Part shown: piece by piece, positions 26,274 through 37,418 of the stretch | Layout: each line of letters opens with the position of its first letter | How positions within the stretch are numbered: position 1 is the stretch's first letter | Source of the DNA: Gammaproteobacteria bacterium | Lineage (GTDB): Bacteria; Pseudomonadota; Gammaproteobacteria; Steroidobacterales; Steroidobacteraceae | DNA: 55,035 nt | Direction: 5' to 3' | Assembly: GCA_003164785.1 (NCBI GenBank) | Contig: PLUE01000021.1 | Coordinates: 1-55,035, forward strand | Translations under genes and position numbers: made by a program | Notes under the pieces: model-generated | Told to the model about the DNA's origin: nothing | The model's database searches: none | Seen by the model: the letters and a program-made list of their open reading frames with translations, nothing else

Positions 26274-27674
26274 TCAGCGCTTGATGGCGCGCCGGATGGC
26301 AGTCGCGCAGTTGGCCAGCCTGACGTACAGCGACACCACCTTCAAAACGTCGCGGTCCATTTCGTCGATGAACGTCCGGATCTCGGCTTCGCTGGCGTTG
26401 TCGTGGTCGTACCAGTCACGCGGCTTTGCGGGTGCTCGTATCCGACCATCGCTCGACGCGATTCGCAACGCGTTCAGCGCCGCACCGTTGTTCGATGCAA
26501 TTTCTTGCCGCGCGAGCACTGTCCGCAGTTCAGCCTCGATCGCGGCGAATTGTTCGATGAACTCCCGTTGGATTCCCCGTTCTTCCATGAGCCGGATGAT
26601 CGCCGCACCGCGTGTGCCTATGGTCAGCCGATGTTCCGACTCATCGTGTGCCGGAGAAGCGCCAAGCATCCGCTGCAGCGAGACGGCATACATGTCGTAG
26701 CGCCCCAAATGCATCCGCAATTCGCCGGCTCGGCGCAGCAGCGAATCCTCCAGGAATTGGCGTTCCTTCATGGTCCGCGCCGTCCGACGGCGCTCCTGCC
26801 GCGCACGTTTGATCGCCGGGTCGGCGCCGTCATCGGCTGCATCATCGCCGGGCTTTGCGCGCGTGACCACGGTGTTCCGCGAGGCTGCGACGAAATCGTG
26901 GATGGCGGCGATCGTATCGCCGGGCGCACTCATGTGCGGGCAATGTCCCCGCGCACGCATGAAGATCAACTCGCTGTTCGGGATCTGGCGCTCCAGATAT
27001 TTGCCGACCGCGGCGGGCGCCAGAATGTCGTCGCGGCACTGCATGATGAGTGAGCGCGCCGAAATGAGCGGGAGCTCCTTGCGATTGTCGGACAAGAAGA
27101 TGGTCCGTGCCGTTTCCTTGGCGATGGTCGGATCCGTTCTGACGAAATTCTCCACCAGCTTCTGGCTCAGTTCGGGCCGGTCGGCGTTGCCCATGATCAG
27201 CGGCGCCATTCTGTGGGACCAGCCGACGAAGTCGTCATCCAGGGATTTCAGTTGTTCGGCCATCTGATCCGCCGTGAATCCGCCGATGTAGTCACGGTCA
27301 TCGATATAGCGGGGCGAGGGCGTCACAAGGACGAGATCGCCGAACATGCCCGGCGCCTTGATGGACGCGAGCGCTCCGATCATCGCACTGTTGGAATGGC
27401 CGACGAAAATGGCGTTTTCAATATTGAGCTCGAGTCCCAGTTCGACGACATCCTGGGCATATCCGTGCGGGGTCGAGTATTTGTCCGAGGAATAGGCGGC
27501 CAGGTCCGAGCGCCCGGCGCCAACGTGGTCGAATAAAATGGTCGAGAACTTGCCTTCGAACGATGGCGCCACGTTACGCCACACGTGTTGGTCGCAGCCG
27601 AAGCCATGCGCAAAGACCATCGCCCGCTTGCCCGCGCCGCGAATATGAACATTGTTCCGATGCAAAGCTGACAC
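26274..27674 (-). CDS. RsbQ-like alpha/beta hydrolase with long C-terminal domain
   Basis: Residues 1-265 match RsbQ/KAI2-type alpha/beta hydrolases, with nucleophile S94 in VGHSNSAMIG, acid D216 in QCRDDILAP and H244 in ARGHCPHMSA. In Bacillus RsbQ works with the phosphatase RsbP in energy-stress signalling. Residues about 280-466 are an added, mostly helical, charged region (basic linker KRARQERRRTARTMKERQ, then several helices) that I cannot assign. The GTG start at 27674 has GGAG 5 bases upstream. No RsbP, sigma factor or PP2C gene is nearby. Confidence 0.75.
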   Translation of the reverse strand: MSALHRNNVHIRGAGKRAMVFAHGFGCDQHVWRNVAPSFEGKFSTILFDHVGAGRSDLAAYSSDKYSTPHGYAQDVVELGLELNIENAIFVGHSNSAMIGALASIKAPGMFGDLVLVTPSPRYIDDRDYIGGFTADQMAEQLKSLDDDFVGWSHRMAPLIMGNADRPELSQKLVENFVRTDPTIAKETARTIFLSDNRKELPLISARSLIMQCRDDILAPAAVGKYLERQIPNSELIFMRARGHCPHMSAPGDTIAAIHDFVAASRNTVVTRAKPGDDAADDGADPAIKRARQERRRTARTMKERQFLEDSLLRRAGELRMHLGRYDMYAVSLQRMLGASPAHDESEHRLTIGTRGAAIIRLMEERGIQREFIEQFAAIEAELRTVLARQEIASNNGAALNALRIASSDGRIRAPAKPRDWYDHDNASEAEIRTFIDEMDRDVLKVVSLYVRLANCATAIRRAIKR

Positions 27675-27945
27675 ATGCGCTCCGTGGGTCGAGTGACTGG
27701 TCGAAAACGTGCGCGCGTGGCGCGCCCTGAGCGATTCGTGCTGCAGTGTGCCAATTTTGCTTGGCCACTACCATTGATATTGCCATCAAGCGCCAAAATT
27801 GCGGGTGGCCCTTAACTTAACGTCGCGCAGCGTCAGATTGGAAGGACCGCTGAGACGTCGCGGCTTGGGTGTCGGTTGCCCCGCGAGACCCAAGAACAGC
27901 GCCTGATTTGACAGTTGCGCAGGCTGATGCCGGTTTGCGGCGCGC
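27675..27945. other. Intergenic region between pyrD and the RsbQ-like gene
   Basis: 271 bases without a convincing gene. It holds an inverted repeat cttgggt/acccaag (27864-27870 with 27888-27894) and TTGAT/ATCAA around 27774-27789. Neither is followed by a T-run on the minus strand. The promoter of the RsbQ-like gene must lie in its right-hand part as read on the plus strand, but no clear elements were found. Confidence 0.4.
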
Positions 27946-28989
27946 TCACCGCGGCGATGGGCTGACCTGCGTCGTCGTGCGCAGGGCATCGAGAATTTCC
28001 TGCACCAGCAAATGGCCTCGGTAGGCAAAGCCGGTATAGACCTGGATGAGATTCGCGCCCGCGCGCAAACTCGCCAAGGCGTGCTCGGCGCTGTCGATGC
28101 CGCCGACGCCGATGATGGGAAAGGTGGGTCCGAGTTCCGCGCGCAACTGCCCGATGACCGCGACGGACCGGGCATGGACGGGTGCGCCGCTCAAACCACC
28201 GCGATGCTCTTCGGGCCATGCAGCCCCGAGCATGCTGAGGTCGGTCGACGTGTTCGTTGCGATGACGCCTTCCACGCCAAGGGAGCGCAGCGTGGTCGCT
28301 ACCGTCGTGATCTGCTCCTGATCCAGGTTCGGGGCTATCTTGACGAGCAGCGGAACGCGCTTCGCATGACGGGCCTCGAGTAGGGTGCGTTCCTGCAGCA
28401 GTGCACCGACGATGCGTTCCATGCCGGCGCGACCCTGAAGTTCACGCAGCCGGGCGGTGTTCGGCGATGAAACGTTGATCGCGACGTAGTCCGCCTGCGC
28501 GTATACCTTGCGCAGACAGGCAACATAGTCGGTCTCTGCGTGTTCGATGGGCGTGTCGATATTCTTGCCGATGCTGATGCCGCGAATCCCCGCATAGCGA
28601 CTTCGGGCCAGTTGCGTCAGCAGATGGTCCACGCCTTTGTTGTTGAAGCCCATGCGATTGACCAGCGCGCCGGCGGCTGGAATCCGGAACATCCGAGGCT
28701 TGGCATTTCCAGGCTGTGGTCGAGGGGTGACGGTACCGAGTTCGATATGACTGAAGCCCAGGCAGCCGAGCGCATCCAGGTAATCGCCGTTCTTGTCGAA
28801 GCCGGCCGCGAGACCGAGCGGGTGGGCGAATGTCATTCCCAGGCATCGCACGGCAAGCTCAGCCGGTACATTGACGGCCGGCCACAGCGGATGCAGCAGC
28901 TGCAACCCGGCAAGACCCCAATCGTGTGCCCGCTCGGGATCCATGCGTGTGAGGATTCCCAGCGCTCCGCGCGCGAGCATGCCCGCCAT
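27946..28989 (-). CDS. pyrD: Dihydroorotate dehydrogenase (quinone), class 2
   Basis: PyrD oxidises dihydroorotate to orotate in pyrimidine synthesis, passing electrons to membrane quinone. The 347-residue product has MDPERAHDWGLAGLQLLHP for membrane association, GLAAGFDKNG, GTVTPRPQPGNAKPRMFR, NRMGFNNKG and the catalytic-serine region INVSSPNTARLRELQ. I start at the ATG at 28989. A GTG at 29001, whose bases overlap the stop of the upstream stub (GTGA), is an alternative start adding four residues. Confidence 0.95.
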   Translation of the reverse strand: MAGMLARGALGILTRMDPERAHDWGLAGLQLLHPLWPAVNVPAELAVRCLGMTFAHPLGLAAGFDKNGDYLDALGCLGFSHIELGTVTPRPQPGNAKPRMFRIPAAGALVNRMGFNNKGVDHLLTQLARSRYAGIRGISIGKNIDTPIEHAETDYVACLRKVYAQADYVAINVSSPNTARLRELQGRAGMERIVGALLQERTLLEARHAKRVPLLVKIAPNLDQEQITTVATTLRSLGVEGVIATNTSTDLSMLGAAWPEEHRGGLSGAPVHARSVAVIGQLRAELGPTFPIIGVGGIDSAEHALASLRAGANLIQVYTGFAYRGHLLVQEILDALRTTTQVSPSPR

Positions 28990-28997
28990 CGATCGCT

Positions 28998-29120
28998 TCA
29001 CGAGGGGACGGGCGCGGTGAGAATGGGCAACGTGAGAACGAACGCCGCAAGCGCCCTCCCCAGTCGCTCGGGAATGATGCCCCACGACAGCGAATCGGAA
29101 TAGACGAGGATGTGCTGCAA
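28998..29120 (-). pseudogene. GDSL/SGNH esterase N-terminal stub (40 residues)
   Basis: A TTG at 29120 opens a 40-residue frame reading QHILVYSDSLSWGIIPERLG. This is block I of SGNH-hydrolase arylesterases, where DS of YSDSLSWG holds the nucleophile serine; relatives continue with an RQRLPF-WPGV type sequence that is absent here. Homology ends after GIIP, then AAFVLTLPILTAPVPS and TGA at 28998-29000. Blocks III and V are gone, so it cannot be a working hydrolase. The stop overlaps a possible GTG start of pyrD. Confidence 0.65.
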
Positions 29121-29123
29121 GGC

Positions 29124-29594
29124 CTAGCCCTTTTTTTGCTTCTTCGGTTTGGGCGCCGCCGAGTAATGCACGTGGGTAATCTTCCAACCGTTGTCGGTCT
29201 TGAACCAGACATCGGTCTCCTGGTAGTCCTCCGTGTGCACCTTCTTGTTCGCCTCGCGCGTGGTCAGCCGCAGGACATAGCTGGCGATGGCCGTGTCGTC
29301 CAGCGGGCTGAACTTCACATGCAGGTCCGACACCGTTCCGGCCTTGATGCTTCCGCCCGCCTTGAGGAATTCGCCCCATTCCTTCCGATAGCTCGGCAGG
29401 TCGGTACGGCCCTCCGGAAACCAAAACACCGCATCGTCGGTGTAATAGCCAAAATACTTGTCGAGCTGGTTGGCGGCGTACGCCGCGTTGAATGCTTCCT
29501 CGAGCTGATCGATGTCGGCCTCCGCTCCAGCGATGCTGGGGGTGGGCGAGACGAGCCAGAGGAAGGCCAGGGAAAGAATCGCTGGTTTGTACAT
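29124..29594 (-). CDS. Exported NTF2-like (SnoaL/DUF4440-type) protein
   Basis: I start at the ATG at 29594, which has AAGGG upstream and gives a signal peptide (MYKPAILSLAFLWLVSPTP). The 156-residue product has an NTF2-like cone fold pattern: IDQLEEAFNAAYAANQLDKY, YTDDAVFWFPEG, SYRKEW and GWKITHVHYS. It ends in a lysine-rich tail (PKPKKQKKG). NTF2-like exported proteins bind small ligands or act as peroxidase-like or immunity proteins; nothing here decides which. It lies between the CobS-like gene and pyrD in a co-directional run. Confidence 0.8.
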   Translation of the reverse strand: MYKPAILSLAFLWLVSPTPSIAGAEADIDQLEEAFNAAYAANQLDKYFGYYTDDAVFWFPEGRTDLPSYRKEWGEFLKAGGSIKAGTVSDLHVKFSPLDDTAIASYVLRLTTREANKKVHTEDYQETDVWFKTDNGWKITHVHYSAAPKPKKQKKG

Positions 29595-29692
29595 GATGCC
29601 CTTGAAAGTTGCTGCAGCGTGGCCGAAGGCGGCCAAATTTACGCCAGAATGACTGCGACGGCCACACCCTTGGGTCCGGACCCACGCCATCC

Positions 29693-30373
29693 TCAGACGT
29701 ATTTCCATGTCGCCAGCGCTCCCAGGTAAAAGCAGATCTCGGTCGCTCTGCAGGTGACCTCGAGGCGGCCGGGATTGCCGCGCCCGACTGCCGGAGAACT
29801 GGTTTTGGCCAAGGCCATCCGCACGACGATGGCGCAGGCCACGCCGATCAGTCCGGGGATTCCAAGCACCGCGGCTGGCGCCAGGCCGATGAGTAATGCG
29901 ACGCCGAGATCACCGGCTGCAGCCCGGGGATGGACGTCCGACCTGCGATGCGACGCATCGCCCGCCACCACGGACGCGAGCAACGCGCCGCTCGCCGCCT
30001 GGGCGGCGATCATGATGAGTCCGAGGGTCAGGTTGGCCGGCAGCTGCAGCGGCAGGTTGGCGGACGACAAGGCCATGAGCGCGTTGTACTTCAGCAGCAA
30101 CGCGAACACCCAGTACAGGACGCCGAGATTGCGGTGGCGGGCATCCAGGCCCGCAGTGGCCGCCATCGCCAACACCACCGCCACGCTGGTCGGCCAGAGC
30201 TGAGCGGCGAGCCAGTAGACACCGGCGCCAATCGCGCCCACGACGATGGCGACCAGCGGAACGAAACGCAGGGCCTGGATCGGAAAATGCGGGCCGCCCG
30301 CGTCGGGCGAGGAGACCGGCATCCGTGTGACGAAGCGTAGCGCCGCCAGGAACAGGCGCCACTGCTCGCTCAT
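29693..30373 (-). CDS. CobS-like membrane protein lacking the DGLAD motif
   Basis: The 226-residue product aligns with adenosylcobinamide-GDP ribazoletransferase (CobS), the last step of cobalamin assembly: [14 protein letters not shown] at the start, then [31 protein letters not shown] and a late [11 protein letters not shown]. Between AMAAT (about residue 73) and [11 protein letters not shown] the family's HEDGLADTADG metal-binding segment is missing; only [15 protein letters not shown] remains, roughly 35 residues short. The frame is intact. Its ATG overlaps the uvrA stop (ATGA). No other cob gene is in view, so it is probably not a working CobS. Confidence 0.7.
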   Translation of the reverse strand: MSEQWRLFLAALRFVTRMPVSSPDAGGPHFPIQALRFVPLVAIVVGAIGAGVYWLAAQLWPTSVAVVLAMAATAGLDARHRNLGVLYWVFALLLKYNALMALSSANLPLQLPANLTLGLIMIAAQAASGALLASVVAGDASHRRSDVHPRAAAGDLGVALLIGLAPAAVLGIPGLIGVACAIVVRMALAKTSSPAVGRGNPGRLEVTCRATEICFYLGALATWKYV

Positions 30374-33228
30374 GCCCGTTTGCGTCGTGCCGGTTGTGTT
30401 CTTTGCTCGCCCAGCGTCGTCTTGAGATAGTGCCCGGTGTACGATGCCTTATTCGCCGCAATCTGCTCGGGCGTGCCCACCGCAATGATCTTGCCGCCCC
30501 CGTCGCCACCTTCGGGACCGAGATCGACGACCCAATCCGCGGTCTTGATGACGTCGAGATTGTGCTCGATCACGATGATGGTGTTGCCTTCGTCGCGGAG
30601 CCGGTGCAGCACCGCCAGCAGTTGGGCAATGTCGGCAAAATGCAGTCCGGTGGTGGGCTCATCGAGGATGTACAGAGTGCGCCCCGTGGCGCGCTTGGAC
30701 AATTCCTTCGACAACTTCACGCGTTGCGCTTCACCGCCGGAGAGCGTGGTCGCGCTCTGGCCGAGCCGAACGTAGGAAAGACCCACGTCCATCAAGGTCT
30801 GCAGCTTGGGCTGAACCGTGGGCACCGCGGAGAAGAACGGCAACGCGTCCTCGACCGTCATGTCGAGGATCTCTTGGATGTTCTTGCCCTTGAATCGAAT
30901 TTCCAACGTCTCGCGATTGTAGCGCTTGCCCTTGCACACATCGCAGGGCACGTAGACGTCGGCCAGAAAGTGCATTTCCACCTTGATGACGCCGTCGCCC
31001 TGGCACGCCTCGCAGCGGCCACCCTTGACGTTGAAGCTGAACCGGCCCGCCTCGTAGCCCCGCGCCCGCGACTCTGGAACCGAGGCGAATATCTCGCGAA
31101 TCGGCGCGAACAATGCGGTATAGGTGGCCGGGTTGGAGCGGGGCGTACGCCCGATCGGGCTCTGATCGATTTCGATGACGCGGTCGATGAACTCGAGCCC
31201 CTCGATACGATCGAAGTGTGCGGTGCCGGGAGATGCGTGATGGAACGACGTGGCGACCCCGCGGAACAGCGTATCGTTCACCAAGGTCGATTTACCCGAT
31301 CCGGACACGCCGGTGACGCAGGTCATCAAACCGAGCGGGAACTCGGCGGTCACATCCTTGAGATTGTTGGCTGTCGCGCCGGTGACGCGCAGCATGCGCT
31401 TCGGATCGGGAACGCGGCGCTTGGCTGGAATCTCGATGCGTCTGCGGCCGCTCAGATATTGGCCGGTGATCGAGTCGGGATGAGCGATGACTTCGGCCGC
31501 CGTCCCCTGCGCCACGATCTGCCCGCCGTGCACTCCGGCGCCGGGCCCCAAGTCCACGACGTAGTCGGCCTGGCGGATGGCGTCTTCATCGTGCTCCACG
31601 ACGATGACCGTGTTGCCGAGGTCGCGCAGTTTGACGAGCGTGTCGAGCAGCCGCTGGTTGTCGCGTTGATGCAGACCGATCGACGGCTCATCGAGGATGT
31701 ACATCACGCCGACCAATCCCGACCCGATCTGGCTCGCAAGGCGAATGCGCTGTGCTTCGCCGCCGGACAGCGTGTCGGCGCTTCGATTCAACGTGAGATA
31801 GTTCAGACCCACGTTGTTCAAGAAGCCGAGGCGGTCGCCGATTTCCTTCACGACCTTGACCGCGATCTCGCCGCGCCACCCGTGGAGCGTGAGTGATGCG
31901 AAGAACTCGATGGCGCGCTCGACCGACAGCGACGACACCTCCGGCACGCTCTTGCCCGCGACAAAGACATTTCGAGCCGCGCGGTTGAGCCGCGTGCCGC
32001 CGCAGTCGATGCAGGCGCGCGACGAACGATATTTCGACAACTCCTCGCGTACCGCCGCCGACTCGGTTTCCTTGTAGCGCCGCTCGAGATTGTTCACGAT
32101 GCCCTCGAAGGCGTGTTTACGCTTGAGCGTCCCGCCCTTGCCGTCGAGGTATTTGAATTCGATCTGTTCTTCCTCGCTGCCGAACAGCACGAGGTTCTTG
32201 ATCTTCTGCGGCAGGCTCTCGAAAGGCGCTTCGATGTCGAACTTGGAGTGCCGCGCCAGGGACTGGATCAGCTGGAAATAATACGTGTTGCGGCGATCCC
32301 AGCCGCGCACCGCCCCGCCGGCGAGCGACAAATGAGGGTTGCCGACGATCTTTTCCGGATCGAAAAACTCCTGGGTCCCGAGCCCATCGCAGGTCGGGCA
32401 GGCGCCGATCGGGCTGTTGAACGAGAACAATCGCGGCTCGAGTTCGCTCAACGAATAGTTGCAGATGGGACAGGCGAACTTGTTCGAGAACACGAGTTCG
32501 GCAGCATTGGAATCTTCCATGTACGCGACTCGCGCGACGCCCTGTCCGAGCCGCAACGCGGTCTCGAACGATTCCGCCAGTCGCTGGCCCAGATCCGGAC
32601 GTACCTTGAAACGATCGACGACGGCTTCGACGGTGTGCTTGCGGCGGACGTCGAGTTTCGGTGCATTGTCCAACTCGACGACCCTGCCGTCGATTCTGGC
32701 CCGCACGAAGCCGCCGGCCTGCAACTCCTCGAGCAGCTCGGCGTGTTCGCCCTTGCGCTCCGCCACGGCGGGCGCGAGCAGCATCATCGCTGTCCCTTCT
32801 GGTTGGGCGAGAATGGCGTCTACCATCTGGCTCACCGTCTGTGCCGCCAGGTCGGTATGGTGATCCGGGCACCGTGGCGTGCCCGCGCGTGCATACAGGA
32901 GGCGCAGATAGTCGTGGATTTCCGTCACCGTGCCCACGGTCGAGCGGGGATTGTGCGACGTCGACTTCTGCTCGATGGAGATGGCGGGCGACAGTCCCTC
33001 GATGGTGTCGATATCCGGCTTCTCCATCATCGACAAAAACTGCCTCGCGTAGGTCGAGAGCGACTCGACATAGCGACGCTGGCCTTCGGCATAGATTGTG
33101 TCGAAGGCGAGCGAGGATTTGCCCGAACCCGATAGTCCGGTCAACACGATCAACTGATCGCGGGGCAGATCGAGGTCGATGTTCTTCAGGTTGTGAGTCC
33201 GGGCTCCCCGGATGCGTATATTTTGCAT
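30370..33228 (-). CDS. uvrA: Excinuclease ABC subunit A
   Basis: UvrA recognises DNA damage and loads UvrB in nucleotide excision repair. The 952-residue product is collinear with E. coli UvrA: two Walker A motifs ([18 protein letters not shown]), two ABC signatures ([24 protein letters not shown]) and zinc-finger cysteine pairs CPIC/CPTC and CEAC/CDVC. I start at [14 protein letters not shown] (33228); an ATG 15 bases upstream is possible. It is divergent from ssb, as in many gammaproteobacteria. No clear LexA box was seen in the gap. Confidence 0.97.
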   Translation of the reverse strand: MQNIRIRGARTHNLKNIDLDLPRDQLIVLTGLSGSGKSSLAFDTIYAEGQRRYVESLSTYARQFLSMMEKPDIDTIEGLSPAISIEQKSTSHNPRSTVGTVTEIHDYLRLLYARAGTPRCPDHHTDLAAQTVSQMVDAILAQPEGTAMMLLAPAVAERKGEHAELLEELQAGGFVRARIDGRVVELDNAPKLDVRRKHTVEAVVDRFKVRPDLGQRLAESFETALRLGQGVARVAYMEDSNAAELVFSNKFACPICNYSLSELEPRLFSFNSPIGACPTCDGLGTQEFFDPEKIVGNPHLSLAGGAVRGWDRRNTYYFQLIQSLARHSKFDIEAPFESLPQKIKNLVLFGSEEEQIEFKYLDGKGGTLKRKHAFEGIVNNLERRYKETESAAVREELSKYRSSRACIDCGGTRLNRAARNVFVAGKSVPEVSSLSVERAIEFFASLTLHGWRGEIAVKVVKEIGDRLGFLNNVGLNYLTLNRSADTLSGGEAQRIRLASQIGSGLVGVMYILDEPSIGLHQRDNQRLLDTLVKLRDLGNTVIVVEHDEDAIRQADYVVDLGPGAGVHGGQIVAQGTAAEVIAHPDSITGQYLSGRRRIEIPAKRRVPDPKRMLRVTGATANNLKDVTAEFPLGLMTCVTGVSGSGKSTLVNDTLFRGVATSFHHASPGTAHFDRIEGLEFIDRVIEIDQSPIGRTPRSNPATYTALFAPIREIFASVPESRARGYEAGRFSFNVKGGRCEACQGDGVIKVEMHFLADVYVPCDVCKGKRYNRETLEIRFKGKNIQEILDMTVEDALPFFSAVPTVQPKLQTLMDVGLSYVRLGQSATTLSGGEAQRVKLSKELSKRATGRTLYILDEPTTGLHFADIAQLLAVLHRLRDEGNTIIVIEHNLDVIKTADWVVDLGPEGGDGGGKIIAVGTPEQIAANKASYTGHYLKTTLGEQRTQPARRKRA

Positions 33229-33363
33229 GTAACCATTTACCATACGCCCGGCGTCAAGCCCGGGCCGAGGACGAATATCTGGGCGATTGCGGAGCCAGAG
33301 TTGGATAGTGGGGCCTGGCGGCGCGTGTACAATGCGCATCATTCAAAGCTTCGGGGGTTTGTC

Positions 33364-33837
33364 ATGGCGCGCGGCGTAAATAAGGTCATTCTGGTGGGTA
33401 CTCTGGGCGCGGATCCGGAAACCCGGTCCATGCCGAGCGGCATGACCGTGACGAATATCCGCATTGCGACCAACGAGTCGTGGAAGGACAAGGCGTCCGG
33501 CGCGCAGCAGGAGCGCACCGAATGGCACAACATTGCCTTGTTCGGCCGTTTGGGCGAGATCGGCGCGGAATACCTGCGCAAGGGGTCGCAGGTCTACGTC
33601 GAGGGGAAACTACGCACCCGCAAATGGCAGGACAAGCAGGGAAATGACCGCTATACCACCGAAATCATCGGCGACAACATGCAGATGTTGGGCGGCAAGT
33701 CGGGTGGCGGCGGCGGCGGTGGCATGGGCGGCGAGCGCGGCGGCGGCTCGAGCGCGCCTCCCCGCGAAGAATACGATCAGTCCCCGGCGCCGGCGGGCGG
33801 CGGAAAAGAGGATTTCGACGACGATATTCCGTTCTGA
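33364..33837 (+). CDS. ssb: Single-stranded DNA-binding protein
   Basis: The 157-residue product has the OB fold ([35 protein letters not shown]), a glycine-rich linker and the conserved acidic C-terminal tip DFDDDIPF that recruits replication and repair partners. The ATG at 33364 is the natural start. A candidate -10 TACAAT lies at 33328-33333 without a well-spaced -35. Divergent from uvrA. Confidence 0.97.
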   Translation: MARGVNKVILVGTLGADPETRSMPSGMTVTNIRIATNESWKDKASGAQQERTEWHNIALFGRLGEIGAEYLRKGSQVYVEGKLRTRKWQDKQGNDRYTTEIIGDNMQMLGGKSGGGGGGGMGGERGGGSSAPPREEYDQSPAPAGGGKEDFDDDIPF

Positions 33838-33958
33838 AATAGGGCGGACCACCCGGTGTCTGGCGTCGGGCATCCCGGCGGGGGGGTGGGCGAGGGCTCT
33901 GCAGACTTGGAATCCGCGTTACGACCCCAATGTTGGGGAGTCAGATCAAGGAACCGCC

Positions 33959-34435
33959 GTGCCCGCAGCATTCGACATGACCCCGCCCTTAGACGCGCAA
34001 CGCCGTAAGATCACTGCGGGACTCGACAGCGACGAACGTCGCGTGCTGTTGGAGCATGGCACGGAGGCCGCTTTCTGCGGCGTTTTTTTGGACAACAAGA
34101 AGAACGGTACGTACACCTGCCGCTTCTGCGGTTTGCCGCTGTTCCGCTCCGACGCGAAGTTCGATTCCGGGACCGGCTGGCCGAGCTTTTTCAAGCCCTA
34201 CGCTGAATCGCACATCAAGCGCATCCGCGACAATAGCTACGGTATGGTGCGGGTCGAGGAAGTCTGCGCTCGTTGTGGGAGCCACCTGGGCCATATATTC
34301 CCCGACGGGCCGCGCCCCACCGGCGAGCGGCATTGCCTGAATTCGGTGTCCCTGGGCTTTACAGAGAAGGGCGAAGCGCTCCCGGATGTGTTGAAGCGCG
34401 GCGCGCCCGAAGGGGTTGCCGCCGAACCAGGTTGA
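33959..34435 (+). CDS. msrB: Peptide-methionine (R)-S-oxide reductase
   Basis: MsrB repairs methionine-R-sulfoxide in proteins. The 158-residue product has two zinc CxxC pairs (YTCRFCGLPLF and VCARCGSHLG), the GTGWPSFFKP motif and the catalytic cysteine in GERHCLNSVSLGF. I choose the GTG at 33959, with AAGGA at 33948-33952, over the ATG at 33977. The 121-base gap after ssb holds a small cccca/tgggg stem. Confidence 0.94.
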   Translation: MPAAFDMTPPLDAQRRKITAGLDSDERRVLLEHGTEAAFCGVFLDNKKNGTYTCRFCGLPLFRSDAKFDSGTGWPSFFKPYAESHIKRIRDNSYGMVRVEEVCARCGSHLGHIFPDGPRPTGERHCLNSVSLGFTEKGEALPDVLKRGAPEGVAAEPG

Positions 34436-34462
34436 CGGGGAGTCTATTCCAATTGCCGGCCG

Positions 34463-34996
34463 TCAGTCGTCGACGATCTCCTCGTCCGGAAACAGCGCCT
34501 CCGTGAACCCGAATTGAGTGAGATCGCGGATGCGTCGGGGGTAAAGGATGCCATCCAAGTGGTCCACTTCATGTTGAACGACTCTGGCATGAAAATTGCT
34601 CACGGTGCGATCGAGGGGCTGCCCATCGGCGTCGACGCCGGCGTAGCGCAAATGCTTGTAGCGGGGCACGACCCCGCGCATGCCAGGGACCGACAGGCAG
34701 CCTTCCCAGCCGTCCTCCATGTCGTCTCCCACCGGGGCCAGGACGGGGTTGATGAGCACAGTGAATGGCACCGGGTCAGCTTCCGGATACCGTGGGTTGT
34801 GGTCCATGCCGAAAATGACCACCCGCAGGCCGACGCCGATTTGCGGCGCGGCAAGGCCGGCACCATTGAGATCCCGCATGGTGTCCCGCATATCGGCCAC
34901 CAGCGATGCCAGCTCCGCCGTGCCGAATTGGCGCACCGGTTCGGCCACCGCCAGCAGGCGGGGATCGCCCATTCTTAGAACTTCGCGTATTGCCAT
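34463..34996 (-). CDS. def: Peptide deformylase
   Basis: Def removes the formyl group from nascent chains. The 177-residue product has all three metal-site motifs: [18 protein letters not shown] (metal Cys) and QHEVDHLDG (metal His pair and catalytic Glu). It is not in the usual def-fmt pair; instead it is divergent from miaB with 38 bases between. Length is typical. Confidence 0.95.
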   Translation of the reverse strand: MAIREVLRMGDPRLLAVAEPVRQFGTAELASLVADMRDTMRDLNGAGLAAPQIGVGLRVVIFGMDHNPRYPEADPVPFTVLINPVLAPVGDDMEDGWEGCLSVPGMRGVVPRYKHLRYAGVDADGQPLDRTVSNFHARVVQHEVDHLDGILYPRRIRDLTQFGFTEALFPDEEIVDD

Positions 34997-35034
34997 GATT
35001 GCTAGTATCTTAGCGGCCTTTTCAACGTGAGCCT

Positions 35035-36401
35035 ATGCCCGGTCTTTTATACATAAAAACATTCGGCTGCCAGATGAACGAATACGACTCCGGCAAGATG
35101 GAGGACGTGCTCGAGGCATCTCATGGAATGACGCGCACCGACAACGCGGCCGAGGCGGATGTGCTGTTGGTCAACACCTGCTCCGTGCGCGAGAAGGCCG
35201 AGGACAAGGTGTTCTCGTTGCTGGGTCAGTGGCGATTGCTCAAGGAACAGCGGCCCCACGTGGTGATCGGGGTGGGCGGCTGCGTGGCGAGCCAGGAAGG
35301 CGAGGGCATCATGTCGCGGGCGCCGTTCGTCGATCTGGTGTTCGGCCCGCAGACCCTGCACCGGTTGCCCGACATGTTGATGGACCTCCATCAGTCCGGC
35401 CGCTCACAGATCGACGTCAGCTTTCCCGAGATCGAAAAATTCGACCGTTTACCGGAGGCTCGCGCCTCCGGGGCGACTGCGTTCGTCTCCATCATGGAAG
35501 GCTGCAGCAAATACTGCACGTTTTGCGTCGTGCCCTACACGCGCGGCGAGGAGATCAGCCGTCCGTTCGACCAGGTGATGCATGAAGTGCGATCGCTGGC
35601 CGGACAGGGCGTCGGCGAGATCATCTTGCTGGGCCAGAACGTGAATGCGTACGCCGGGCCGATGGAGGACGGCACACTCGCGGATCTGTCGACCTTGATT
35701 CATTTCGTCGCCGCGATCGACGGAATCGAGCGCATCCGCTTCACCACATCGCATCCGCTGGATTTCAACGACAGCCTGATCGAGGCCTACGCCAACGTTC
35801 CGAAGCTCAACAACTTTCTGCATCTGCCGGTGCAGAGCGGTTCCGATCGAATTCTGGTGGCGATGAAGCGCGGACACACCGTGCTCGAATACAAGCAAAA
35901 GATTCGCAAGCTGCGCGCCGTGCGGCCGGACATCTGCATCTCGACCGACCTCATCGTTGGTTTTCCCGGCGAATCGGACGAGGACTTCATGGCGACGATG
36001 AATCTGGTTGCCGACGTGGGGTTCGATCAGTCGTTCAGCTTTCTCTACAGCCGTCGCCCCGGCACGCCCGCGGCGGCGCTGCCCGGCGAGGTTCCGCATG
36101 AGGTGAAGCAGAGCCGGTTGGAGATTCTTCAGGCGCGACTGAACGGTCAGGCGCGCGCGATTTCACAGCGTATGGTGGGGAGTCGTCAGCGCGTCCTGAT
36201 CGAGCGCCCGGCGAAGCGCAATCCGCAGCAATTGGCGGGGCGCACGGACAACAACCGCTGGGTGAATTTCGACGGTCCCGTGCACGATCCGATGGGGCTC
36301 ATCAATCGCTTCGCGGACGTCATCATCACCGAAGCCATGCCGAATTCGCTTCGCGGTCGTCTGGTGCAGGAAGGATCGCTCATCGAGGAAGACGCCCTCT
36401 C

Positions 36402-36405
<4 letters not shown>
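35035..36405 (+). CDS. miaB: tRNA-2-methylthio-N6-isopentenyladenosine synthase MiaB
   Basis: MiaB is a radical-SAM methylthiotransferase acting at A37 of tRNAs that read U-starting codons. The 456-residue product has the N-terminal cluster cysteines ([31 protein letters not shown]), the radical-SAM motif [16 protein letters not shown] and a C-terminal TRAM domain. Its stop overlaps the start of the PhoH-like gene. It heads the conserved miaB-ybeZ-ybeY-corC-lnt cluster. Confidence 0.97.
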
Positions 36406-37415
<1,010 letters not shown>

Positions 37416-37418
37416 TCC

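Noticed and set aside
27730..27790. A sigma-54-like TGGCAC element upstream of the RsbQ-like gene
   Set aside because: The GG and GC elements do not have the required 10-base spacing.
33229..33363. A LexA-type operator between uvrA and ssb
   Set aside because: No CTG-N10-CAG or related palindrome with correct spacing was found; CTG and CAG pairs present have the wrong spacing.
33890..33945. A tRNA-like stretch with a possible TGG anticodon loop (cttggaa) and a following stem
   Set aside because: The anticodon stem has a mismatch and no TTCGAAT-type T-loop or acceptor stem can be formed. It is the non-coding gap between ssb and msrB.
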